Assembly (NCBI GenBank): GCA_040143965.1 | Contig: JASJQH010000096.1 | Span: 1 to 30,792 of the forward strand | DNA length: 30,792 nt | Reading direction: 5' to 3' | Origin: Basidiobolus ranarum | Taxonomy: Eukaryota > Basidiobolomycota > Basidiobolomycetes > Basidiobolales | Shown: piece by piece, positions 11,071-20,756 of the stretch | Numbering within the stretch: the first letter of the stretch is position 1 | Layout of the letters: the number at the start of each line of letters is the position of its first letter | Position numbers and translations under genes: made by a program | Notes under the pieces: generated by a model | Told to the model about the DNA's origin: nothing | Seen by the model: only the letters and a program-made list of their open reading frames with translations | Database searches by the model: none

Positions 11071-13644
11071 GCATGTTCCTTAGTGTGCATCTAGAGTTGT
11101 AAGCTTTTAAGCTCATGTATTATGAGAGAACATTTTATTTGGAGTTGAGCATTTATTGCTAAATTTACTAAAATAGATAGCATACTCGCTGGATGGAAAT
11201 GAAGAACTTCACCTGTTAGAGTTCCTCGTATTGTGTCACAGTGAACAGTAATGGAGACTTCTGAACCATATGGATCAAAAAGGAAATTAGGTATGGAATC
11301 ATGCCAAGATTCAATGCATATAAGTACTGCTGGTTTTGATTAGCAAGACTGAATAATGGCAAATGTTTGCTACATTCTGTATAGATAGGACTGAGGTTTA
11401 AGAAATGCTGGAGGGGGGAACCAGAAGTAATAGTGGGATACCAAATCAAATTAACTGTTGGATACTGTTTAACTTTCTAACGAGTTGTAGAACCAAGAGG
11501 ACGTAATAACAACTCAATAATACAATTGTCAAAGCTGATATTAAATATACGTTCGTTATGGTCCATTCATATCAGATTCAATGTTTTCTTAACTCCACTT
11601 TTAAGAAGTAAATGCCGCGTCCTACACTAGTCGTATTTCTTGTTTGAAAACAATGCTCTATTTCCCTAGAATAAGTCCGTAAGTGAAAATCGCATATGAG
11701 TTTGTATAGACTAAGCACCGGCTTAATAAGGACAAATACAAAAAAATATGGAGTATGTTCTGCTCTAGAAAGCATTACATATATTATCCAACCATTTTCG
11801 TCCTGTCCTTAAGCAAGCGGTTCGACTACCATATATTTCGACTTCCAACATGATTATGATAGTAAACATAGTCTACACCAAGAAATCCCCATTAGATGCA
11901 TTAATCCACTAGAGTTGATAAACTTCATTCAGTCCCATAATTCCCGAAATTGCGGTTTTAAGAAAACTACCCATCTAAAGTAATTTTGAGTAATCACATT
12001 CTGGATATATCCAAGATCTCAGCACAAATACGTGATTGAACCGGCATGATAAGTATTGGGAAATACAATATTGCCGGATTATCCAAAACCATCCTTCCAT
12101 CGCTAATTTTATGAGTTTAGTGCTATTGACTTCATAAAGTAGTTGAATTCCATGACTCTGCAAGTGAATGAACAAACCGTTTACATGCCAGGGAGGGAGC
12201 TGCCAGAGATTTAATTACTATGAATGCTATTAATGCACCCGGAATCTTACGCATTCAGAATAGCGTGATGTGAGTGAAGTACGGAATATAGTCTAAAACT
12301 GGATAATCATTGCGAAAACTTGTTGAAAGATGCGCAAATACTTTTATCCTTTCTCCATTTCATCTATATGAACTTAGGGTTGGCCAAATACTTGGAAATC
12401 ATATGTTTATCATATCCCAAGTCTATACTTGTCCATGATAGTTAACTAGACCCTAATTTGTGCATTCTTAGATTACCTAGGTCCTGGATCGGGCAAATCA
12501 CATGCATGCTAAGGAAACACTAGGATTCACCACCATTACCATTGGCTATATAGGTGGAGTGAGATTTGTAGATACCAGATGCCAAATTTTGGAGTAGCAG
12601 GAATGCTTGTAAGTTAACCGGAAAGGCTGAAACATCCACCTTTCTCAATAACCACAGTTTATCAAAGAATCTTATCTTTAGAAGCTATGAGAAATCATTG
12701 TTTTGTTTGGGTTTGTTCGACACAGATTTCTAGACACAAACTTTCATCAAACGCTAGCTTCACTTCCAGAAATAAATAGGAGTATTGGTGGTTATCAACT
12801 GATCCCCAATTGCATATTACTATGCACTGTGTACGTGAATATTTTACCACATTTCGAGTGTCAACTTGTTACTTTGATATACCTGAACGTAACGAGTTTT
12901 GAGGGATGCCATATGCACGTAGCACTGGTCCTTTGGGGGTTTAGTCATTAATTAGCGACCTCAGCACATGGCTCTATCGACGAAAATAGTAGCTATCATC
13001 TGAGTTGTTAGTAATATAACCATAGTCATGCTATTGTGAGGGTTGGGAGGCAGCTCAGTAACTCATTAAGATGAAACATAATGGGAGCAACAAATGCTTG
13101 TACATTATAGAGATTCTTCAACTGCTCATATAACTAAATCGATGCGGGAGAAAGAGACCTTTCTGCAACTATAGAAGGCCTAAGATCGTGCATACAAACA
13201 CTGAAACATTGTTTAAAATGAGGAAATTCTGGCTAATATTGAAAAGTTATAGTTAACCTCATTGACCAATCTGGATCTGTATCTCTTGCTTCTAATTGGC
13301 CATCATGTATGGGATAGTACCGAGTGTATTGCATGCTAACCCTTCTAATGGTGCATGGAAACTGTGCACATAATCCAGTATTCTTTCTTTTGGAAACCTG
13401 ACATACTTGAATTAATAATACAGGTCCAACCAGAGGACAAATGAAATCCTCTGATGTTCTCGTATGATTGAGTAACCTACCTTAAGGACTCGTGCCGCTT
13501 CGCATAACATATTCAACCAGATGCCGATGGCTTTAATGGTTAGTATCCACAATCAATGGAAATCAGGTATGGCTGCACTTGGTCTTTCCGATGAATGGAT
13601 TCCGCACATGAATGCCTATATGTGTGGAAGCCCACTCACTAGAA
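11071..13644. other. Intergenic, nothing firm
   Basis: No gene is supported. Frames at 11216-11449, 11578-11775, 11975-12175 (minus) and 12703-12951 (plus) are 65-82 codons long and show no recognisable motif. The first few hundred bases next to the LTR are AT-rich and may be further element debris. Confidence 0.45.
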
Positions 13645-13653
13645 GATATAAGG
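13645..13653 (+). promoter_or_regulatory. TATA-like box before the unassigned two-exon gene
   Basis: GATATAAGG lies about 160 bases before the proposed ATG at 13812. It is weak support and somewhat farther away than at the other genes. Confidence 0.2.
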
Positions 13654-13811
13654 GGATCTGTATCACATTTTGATAGAATAACCGGATAGTCTAATAAATA
13701 TCACGGTCAACCGAAGCATCATATGGAATTAAATTAGCCGTATTCGGCTGATTGTGTCTGGTTGATTGAATGCCTCAGAAAGAGCTCTCCTGACCGCATG
13801 GTATTCAATGA

Positions 13812-14727
13812 ATGACAAGTTTGGTCTCAAAGTATGCCAGATCTAGCAGCAGGATTTTATCCATTATAAGCTTTGAATTTAGACTTGTAGAGGAATCGAG
13901 CAGATTCTCTGAATGGACATCACTTAAAGCACATGGGGTCAAGTACCAGTCACACCCTATATTGCTATTTAAATTAACGATTCCTCTTGATGAAATTTAC
14001 TACGTTATAAAGCAACACTTTAATGCGTTACGGCTATCTAGAGGGTAAATCTGGTAATATGGACCATGCAATATCTGGGGTATTTGATATCTTTTCTAAT
14101 TAGCAAGGTCTTCTTTACATCATTCATATTCTAGGTCAAGGGTATTTCAGCAAGATCGTCACACCTCCACACTTGACAAAAATCGGACTATCTCCTAACC
14201 ATGATACGTTTGGGTTTACAGGTTTACGAAAGAGCATATTAAATTGGATGGAAAGTCACAAGGACCTTCGAATTGAACTCCAGTGCGGCTCTAACCAGGG
14301 GTTTAGCGAAAGACGGAGCATTACCTTCGAACTTACCTCATTATACAAGTTCAATTATTCCCCTTCAACCTGTATCATACGCCCGACTAAAAATGAGGAC
14401 TACTCATCACCAATCCCTGGTTCTCCGGAGTATTTTAATAACTCTAGGAAATTAGTTACTCATTCTGGTAAGACCTTGGGTGAATTATTGCCAATAATTA
14501 GACTCTGTTGGAAAGCAGATTCAAGAGTTAGATTTATTCTAAATCAAACTGAGTCAACATCCAGGAGAGTGGCGAACTCGATTCCACCAAACAGTCTGGC
14601 ATTCTCGTTGACATTGGAAACCTGCCCAACTTACAAGAGTATGGATAGTGTCACCAATTCAATCAGAAGACGTGAACTACCAGCCTACAGTTCCTCAGAC
14701 AATCATAGAATTAGTTCCGATATCTAA
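13812..14727 (+). CDS. Unassigned protein, possible two-exon gene
   Basis: The frame 14104-14727 is open for about 208 codons, well beyond chance expectation, but has no ATG until 14248. A 78-codon frame from ATG 13812 can be joined to it in phase through a GTAAAT...TATTTCAG intron (14045-14150, 106 bases, with a CTAAT string inside), giving about 269 residues. An AATAAA sits at 14846-14851, 119 bases after the stop. The predicted protein is basic and rich in Ser/Asn/Arg, with no signal peptide, membrane segment or domain I recognise. Another plus-strand frame over 14243-14455 also looks protein-like, so the reading frame is not settled and an old, drifting gene is possible. A shorter product from ATG 14248 is the alternative. 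Confidence 0.4.
14045..14150 (+). other. Possible intron in the unassigned gene
   Basis: The donor is GTAAAT and the acceptor TATTTCAG; removal joins the codon GG/C and keeps the frame open on both sides. It would also remove the stop that ends the first open stretch. In-phase joining has a one-in-three chance of occurring at random. Confidence 0.35.
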
Positions 14728-14845
14728 AAAGGAACCACTAATCATTGATAGACTTCATTTTACTAGTTCTAGTCTGCACTGTATTATAACCTATATAACT
14801 TATGTATATTGACTTTTCGCTTTCAAGAACACCACAGTATGTCTA

Positions 14846-14851
14846 AATAAA
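14846..14851 (+). terminator. Polyadenylation signal AATAAA
   Basis: A canonical hexamer 119 bases after the stop codon of the unassigned gene. It is consistent with a transcribed gene but common enough in AT-rich DNA to be coincidental. Confidence 0.35.
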
Positions 14852-15451
14852 TACTTCATTTCTTACCACCAGCTATTGCAGAAATGATATGGACCTTTAA
14901 TTGTAACCAATGCCTACTAATTCTTTTGTCGAAGTTACCTTATTTTGCATCTTTTTGTATCCCAAAAAATATCACCACAAAACCTTCGAGGTACTCACCG
15001 TTAGACACTAATACTCGTTTCATGCTCATCTATATTACCGAGTCTTAAAAGTGCGCAACAAACCAGTGCAACCTTGTGTTCCATTAGAGTCAATATGGGG
15101 GTTAAGTTTATGAATTCGGCATAGCAAACCCAACGAATTGCTGAAGTGTAGTTATGTAGTAATCATGATTTATTCAGCTAAAAAAGGAATAATAATACAA
15201 AGTTTAGCATCTAGCGAATTGGCAATGGAAATGGAATTCAATAAAAAATTTTCTTAATTTAAGGAAGAATTATATACAGGGGCTAATTTCCGGGTGGAAT
15301 GATTATTACGTGATGATGAGTTGATATGTGATTAGGTTGATATTTCCCTAAGAACTCAGCCATAGACAATGGCAACGGTGTTTGGTTCTAAATTAGTTTG
15401 ATACAATGATATGAACACCAGAACGATAAAGTAGAATCCAAAGTCACGAGA
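14852..15451. other. Intergenic between convergent genes
   Basis: This lies between two genes pointing toward each other and should hold both 3' ends. A minus-strand AATAAA (plus TTTATT, 15169-15174) is about 280 bases after the BTB stop. Nothing else is evident. Confidence 0.45.
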
Positions 15452-16003
15452 TCAGAAGGTTTCGTAATATTCGGCGCAAACGTCGTAAGCTTCCATCCCC
15501 AGTCGTAGATAGGCAATGTTTTCAAGAACGTTTTGAAAGTTGTCCCTGGTAAAGGTATCTAACCAAGCTTGGTCATTGTGGTCATAGAGCCACTTCAACA
15601 GATTTGCAAATGTCCTGACACAGGGGACATTGAGCTCAATACATTTAAAATCCTTATCCTCGGTGCTTATGGTAACAAGGATTTTGGAGCAAATGGAGTT
15701 CTCCAGAGTGCAACTATTGGATTGCTTTTCACATCTACGAAATAGGCAGGAGAATAGTTGGCTTTGACTCACCAGCAGGAAATCATGAACCCAAAACTCC
15801 TCAGTTTCTTTAGAATCCACCAATCGAAGCAAAAAATCCGACGACTCACGGTGGTTGAATAGCAATGGGGCAAGTGTATGTCTATGTTTTAAGATTTCGT
15901 TGGTGGTATGACACTCCCCTGTTATTAATTTGACTCGTCTTTGACCCATATGTGAATCTTCTTTATCTAACAAGCGGTTACTGTGGATTGATTGTGCCAG
16001 CAT
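15452..16003 (-). CDS. BTB/POZ-like protein (paralogue 1)
   Basis: An intronless 183-residue protein, probably a protein-interaction adaptor or oligomerisation module. The central part reads like a BTB fold: SSDFLLRLVDSKETEEFWVHDF at about residues 54-75 is the strand block in which a target-binding protein is displayed, followed by LLVSQSQLFSCLF (76-88) in place of the usual H-x-x-V-L helix. The C-terminal third (126-183) holds VPC..TF..LLKWLY.H...WL, then NFQNVLENIAYLRLG and YDVCAEYYETF. This same order occurs in the protein at 29972-30592, so the two are paralogues, sharing most residues in the C-terminal block. No kelch, MATH or ankyrin repeats follow, so its partners are unknown. The ATG at 16003 is preceded by a TATA box at a typical distance; an internal Met19 is an alternative start. 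Confidence 0.85.
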   Translation of the reverse strand: MLAQSIHSNRLLDKEDSHMGQRRVKLITGECHTTNEILKHRHTLAPLLFNHRESSDFLLRLVDSKETEEFWVHDFLLVSQSQLFSCLFRRCEKQSNSCTLENSICSKILVTISTEDKDFKCIELNVPCVRTFANLLKWLYDHNDQAWLDTFTRDNFQNVLENIAYLRLGMEAYDVCAEYYETF

Positions 16004-16078
16004 AGTGAAGTAGAATCGAACAACTGATGGAGGAAGGGTGGAAAATTTTCGATAATAAAAACCTCTGGGTGGTTTCGG

Positions 16079-16088
16079 AATTTATAGG
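16079..16088 (-). promoter_or_regulatory. TATA box of BTB paralogue 1
   Basis: The minus strand reads CCTATAAATT here, 76-85 bases before the ATG. The core CTATAAAT is the same as upstream of the paralogue at 29972. Confidence 0.55.
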
Positions 16089-17997
16089 TTTTAAAATCCG
16101 GGGCTTGAATCCGCTACACCCGCTAAACCAATGGGGTTGTACTTCATATGGCATCAGGGCTACTAAGCGTGCATCAATCAAAACTCCTTATCGAAAGAGC
16201 AAGGACCATCTGAACGGATACTTAATGCGGATGTGTATCAACAATCTTGACGAAGCAAGGAGTCAGGCTAAACCACATTACTCCTTGGAGATTTTGCCCA
16301 AAAATATTGGTTGGTACTTGGAAATCATGATGGTGCCTTATCCAATCATCATGAGATTCCTTCGGATATACCCATAATTGGTTAAGTCGTGGCATTTACT
16401 AATTTAGGTTAGGTTCTTCCATGCTGGCAGCAGTTGAGTAATAAGAGGAAGGAGACTCAGTTGATAGTCAATTGGCTGAAAAGCTGAGAACAATAGCCAT
16501 AACCGTCAGATGAAAATTTAACCCAGCTGTACTACAAACAACCTACTGAAATTCAGCCAGATTAGTGATATTGAAAAAATCAAGAATTTCCGGGTATTTC
16601 TCATTCATTGAGATTGCGGCTTTTTCATGTTGCTCATACTACATGAAGGTGTATAAACAATCGTTGCATTAAAATTGGATATCATCCAGTTTTTTACAAA
16701 CTTGACAAACTCTCATAATGACTGTACCTATTCGACTGCACCTTCTCTAACGTCTCAGCATTGAGCTCTTCCACTTGGACTAGAATGGAAATTCAGGCAA
16801 CCTAATGGGTTTAAAAACTCCAGTAGAAAACCAATTTAAGATAACCTTCCATTAGAAACTCTGACGAGATGCGGTTTATGGATATATATATTAACAATAC
16901 TACTTTTCAAAAGTCGTGTATTCCATTGGTGAGAGATTTTGGACCATTTTAGAGTATGTCAACATGTTATGTGGAAGATAGTCTAATGGATAACAAAGGT
17001 CCAGTATAGCCTACCAGCGAATACAAAAAAGCCAATATTCAAATGATGCATATATATTTACAACTAAATAGATTTTTAATATCTTGATGTGATGAAAGCA
17101 ACAGCTGCAAGATCTAGAGCAAATGACAATATATATTTCAAATGAAGAATCATTCCTTTCATCATATCATATAATATAAACTGAAAGCAACTATTTCCTA
17201 CCATGGACCAAATCATTACATTAGATTCCTGAAATTGTTGCTACTTGTAGTACTGGACAATCCCGTCAATACACATTATACAACTACTGCTCTTCTGAGC
17301 TGGTGATGCATTAACTGGGACAACTAATTTCTGTAAATGTGATCTACAGCTAGCTCTAACATTACTGTACATGGAGTAAAACTAAGAGAATTAGGAGAAT
17401 AGTGTAGGGTTAGGGCTTCAAATTGACTGCAATTTTGAGATACTAGACACGTTTCCAAAACCCACGGAATATGATTATAGTGACATGAGATTAGGAATAA
17501 CATAGCAATTACACTCATCACAATCACACGTATCATACCTTCCAAACCAAGTATCATCATACCCAGCCCGCTTAAAGGAGACGAGTGAGAGAAGGATATG
17601 GAATGAGCTTGAGCCGGAGAAATCTCGGGATATATGTTCCATGTATTCAAATAATGTACACTAATTCCAATAATATGAGACTAGTTTCAATTGCCGAGCA
17701 TTCTGACAACATCCGCAATCCTACGAAATGGATAAATTGTTTGTCATAACACGTTGAAGCGATTTGCACGAGGAGTTAAATAGATTAACATCGATCCGTC
17801 TAAAACTGATGCTGACAGAGTCGTTTGAATATGATCTGATTTGGGAATTTCTTTTCGACCGTACCCTAGTCAGCGGATTCTGATTGGTCTGATTCTCACG
17901 AATTCGTCATTTGGGAGATGATGTTAAATCTGGGAAAGCGCCGTATGAGACAGGATTTGTTAGTAATCATGAACCGACTTCTTGAAATAGCCAGTCG
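16089..17997. other. Intergenic, weak open frames only
   Basis: A 116-codon plus-strand frame (16027-16377) begins inside the BTB 5' region and runs over its TATA box, and a 108-codon minus-strand frame (17324-17650) includes a hydrophobic stretch. Both are near the chance limit and overlap other weak open frames on the opposite strand, so neither is called a gene. Confidence 0.4.
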
Positions 17998-18546
17998 TTG
18001 GCAAAGCCTTGGCGTGTTGACACAGAAAGTCAAACCAGTATGCTAGAGGTGGTTGCGAGTTCAATCCTGAATCAACCCGATTTCCAACATGGTGATGATT
18101 TCGCCATTGATTTTGTTACCGTGGAGAGCCTGGTGGGTTTGAGGAATCACATTTGGAATCCGCCTGCTCAGTGCATTAATCTCTACATCCCATTAAGGAT
18201 CAAACTTGATCCGTTAGTTGCCCAAGTACCTTAAACCGCACTTGGTCACCTCAAGTCGATACATCCAGAGTATACCAGTCCGTCCCACGTGGTGATTGGA
18301 AATTCGAGATCAAGATGAGACGTGAACACCGATGTCCAGCAGTATATTCATCATGGATCACACTGGATGAATAGTACTGTTCATTCAAGGCACCAGTTGG
18401 AATCTTGCTTGAAGCATGATGGGTTACAATGCAAATGTCTTTTTTTCGTCCAGAGCATTGTGCCATTTCTCTACTGCTGTGTTACACGTGGCAATCAAGT
18501 AAGGCATATGGGAGAAATTTCATGGGAAACTTCATCAATCCCATGA
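17998..18546 (+). pseudogene. Weak fragmented coding signal
   Basis: Two open stretches in the same frame (17998-18234 and 18322-18546) give about 180 codons with roughly two interruptions. The composition is mildly protein-like. The family is not recognised and the signal could be chance. It may extend in both directions. Confidence 0.2.
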
Positions 18547-18757
18547 TTTTGATTTGCAATGCAAGTCTTTGAAGAGCAATATACTCCACCATTCCAATCA
18601 CGATAAAAGAGTGACTTTGTTCGTCATACCATGCTACAGCCTAGGTGCATCTCATTATATTCAGTGTGAGGTGGTATTCGGCTCATTCGCCTACCATTTG
18701 CTTAGTTGGTTTGATTTGGAACCTTCCATCACGAAGTTCATAGGGCTACCTGAGTGA

Positions 18758-19100
18758 TTGATATAGTGTGCATCAGCCCAAACAGAAATCTCAAACTGCT
18801 TACTACGGAATGGGGTTATTGTTGCCAAGCAAATTGTTTAATTTTGTAAGATATACACAGTAGTGAATCAGCAAGTAGTTAGTACAGATCACAAAACTAA
18901 TCGTCACTGACTCTCTACATGGATGGGCGAATGTACAAGTAGAGGGGTAGTTGGGTGAAGTCAATTCAGGTGGAACCGATGTGAGGATTCTAATTTTAGG
19001 GGACGGGTTTAAAATTACATATTATGTGCTAAACATACACAGATAGGTCAGGTGTGTGAGTCACGCCTATAAGCTACAGCAATGAAGAGAAATATGGAAT
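18758..19100. other. Intergenic, 3' side of the cyclin gene
   Basis: This stretch should contain the 3' UTR of the minus-strand cyclin. An ATTAAA variant on the minus strand lies near 18837. Nothing else was noticed. Confidence 0.4.
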
Positions 19101-19691
19101 TTATATCATGCTATTGGAAGGAAACATGGGAACAGGTTGGTTGGAGGTCAGCATACGGATCGTGGATCGGTAAGAGAGGTATCCTTCAAGATACTCTACC
19201 CATTGAATAAACTCCTCCTGAATCACATTCAGTTGGTAATTGATCCCCCTTAAGAATTGTTTCTCCATCTTATTAATCTGCTCCACGGGGATTTTAGAGA
19301 TGTCGGACCACGCTTGATTGGTGTAGGTGTCGTCCTCGAGGAACTTGTGTGCAAGGATCAACGAGGTGATGAAAACGAGGTATTCAGAGCCTTCGGATGG
19401 GCTCAGATTAGGAGAGGATTTCCTGAGCCGATGGATGTAATTCAAGGCAAGAAAGAGGGTGGTGGGTAGAACAGACATACGGGTGATAATGTTTTTGCAA
19501 AATATGGTGAACATCAATTGGGTGGAGGATGGAAATAGAGTGGGGCGGCAATGCCACAAATGCTCCACCGTCTCCGACACAAAGTTCACTGGTGAGAAAT
19601 CATTCGTAAGGGAGAGGAAATGTTGCGAAAGAGTGCTGCCTTGGCAAATGTTGTTGAGTTGCTCTACAGGGTTATTGAGGTACAAGTCCAT
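19101..19691 (-). CDS. PCL-type cyclin (Pho85/Cdk5-type kinase partner)
   Basis: A 196-residue, single-exon cyclin. Cyclins of this class bind and direct a Pho85-like cyclin-dependent kinase, with roles in G1 progression, polarity or nutrient signalling in yeasts. The cyclin box spans about residues 60-168: FCKNIITRMSVLPTTLFLALNYIHRL (64-89, first helices), EYLVFITSLILAHKFLEDD (103-121, with the conserved A-x-K-F-x-x-D core), then AWSDISKIPVEQINKMEKQFL (127-147) and NYQLNVIQEEFIQWVEYL (151-168). This order and the LAHKFL.D.T...W signature fit the PCL1/2-CLG1 branch better than B-type cyclins. The length is short for the family because both flanks are small, but the box is complete. The ATG at 19691 is preceded by two TATA-like strings. 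Which PCL subgroup it belongs to is not resolved. Confidence 0.9.
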   Translation of the reverse strand: MDLYLNNPVEQLNNICQGSTLSQHFLSLTNDFSPVNFVSETVEHLWHCRPTLFPSSTQLMFTIFCKNIITRMSVLPTTLFLALNYIHRLRKSSPNLSPSEGSEYLVFITSLILAHKFLEDDTYTNQAWSDISKIPVEQINKMEKQFLRGINYQLNVIQEEFIQWVEYLEGYLSYRSTIRMLTSNQPVPMFPSNSMI

Positions 19692-19794
19692 AGCTTGGCT
19701 ATTCTGGAGAGAAGGAATTCTTTTGTTGATTTATATAGTGATGTAAATCGCAAACAGCTTGTTCAATGTGGATTTCGTAGTGCGCTGAGGAGCC

Positions 19795-19802
19795 TATATA
19801 TA
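19795..19802 (-). promoter_or_regulatory. TATA box of the cyclin gene
   Basis: TATATATA (minus strand continuing AGG) lies about 104 bases before the ATG. A second string, CACTATATAAATC, lies only ~40 bases before the ATG (near 19729-19741) and would leave a very short leader, so the distal one is preferred. Confidence 0.5.
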
Positions 19803-20756
19803 CTCTCGCGGATGCTTGCTTGATCACAAACTTGAAAATTCAGGATGTATTGGAAACCAGACCCGATCAGGTTTGAAGCTATCACTGGACAGGATATAAC
19901 AACTTACCACATATTACCGATTGTGTCACTCAGAATAGATCAGAAGGATGGGAATGGTGCCAATTCCAAAGCATTTTAATTTAGCTACGATCTACCTATA
20001 GGGGCTAAGAGGAAGCTTTCAACATCACTGATTCTCAAACCACATCCGCAGTTGGTTTACTCCTTCAATAACAAGCTACTGAGTAACATTAGGTTGCAAG
20101 TATCAGATTGGTTTTGGCAACGGAAAGGGTGATATTTTCAAATGGATAGATGTGGTCATCTGTACTTGGATTACTATGACATAGGATGAGGTCGGCTCTG
20201 ATAAAAATGCAGTTTGTATTCAATTTCGATGCTGGGGAACAATAGGGTAATTTCACTCGTTCAATGGTGATTGATTATTGTATTACTCTCGATGGAATGA
20301 ATATAAACAAATATGAGATTTGGGTCATTGCAATGTGCACATATATTACTATGTTCTTTCTACTTGATGGAATTGGAAATTGGCAACCCAATTGGATTCA
20401 GTGCCAGTTTGTTGGTCCGACTCAACAAGCTAGTGTGATCATCTAGTTCTGCACAAGAGATTACTCACCCCATCCGTTTTGGTGGTTTCATTTATCAAAT
20501 GTACTTTTGTAATTTCGTATTCATATATGTCATCTCCTGACATCTCACGCCATATATATATATCATCCGCCTAATATGGCATACGTCTTACCAGATGCTC
20601 TGCACATTTCACCCGATGGATACCGCGGATAGCGGTGAGCGATTTGAGATACACTTTTAGTCTATCTTGGCGGCCACGGAAAAAACTCACTGGAACAACC
20701 ATAGCTCAAGCACTTCTGAAGCATTCCAGTTATACGATGGACGCCATGATGACAAT
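19803..20756. other. Intergenic, nothing firm
   Basis: This holds no supported gene. A short (AT)n run lies near 20553-20562. A 60-codon plus-strand frame (20264-20446) is at chance level. Confidence 0.45.

Noticed and set aside
11815-11835. GGTTCGACTACC, similar to a tRNA B box
   Set aside because: No matching A box, anticodon arm or acceptor stem could be found around it.
16027-16377. 116-codon plus-strand frame divergent from BTB paralogue 1
   Set aside because: It starts inside the BTB leader and crosses its TATA box, shows no family, and a few frames of this length are expected by chance.
17324-17650. 108-codon minus-strand frame with a hydrophobic stretch
   Set aside because: The opposite strand is also largely open here, no signal peptide or family is recognisable, and the length is near the chance limit.
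19257-19823. Plus-strand frames of 67-95 codons
   Set aside because: They are antisense shadows of the cyclin gene and its promoter.
20553-20562. Short (AT)n run
   Set aside because: Too short to be a notable repeat in an AT-rich sequence.
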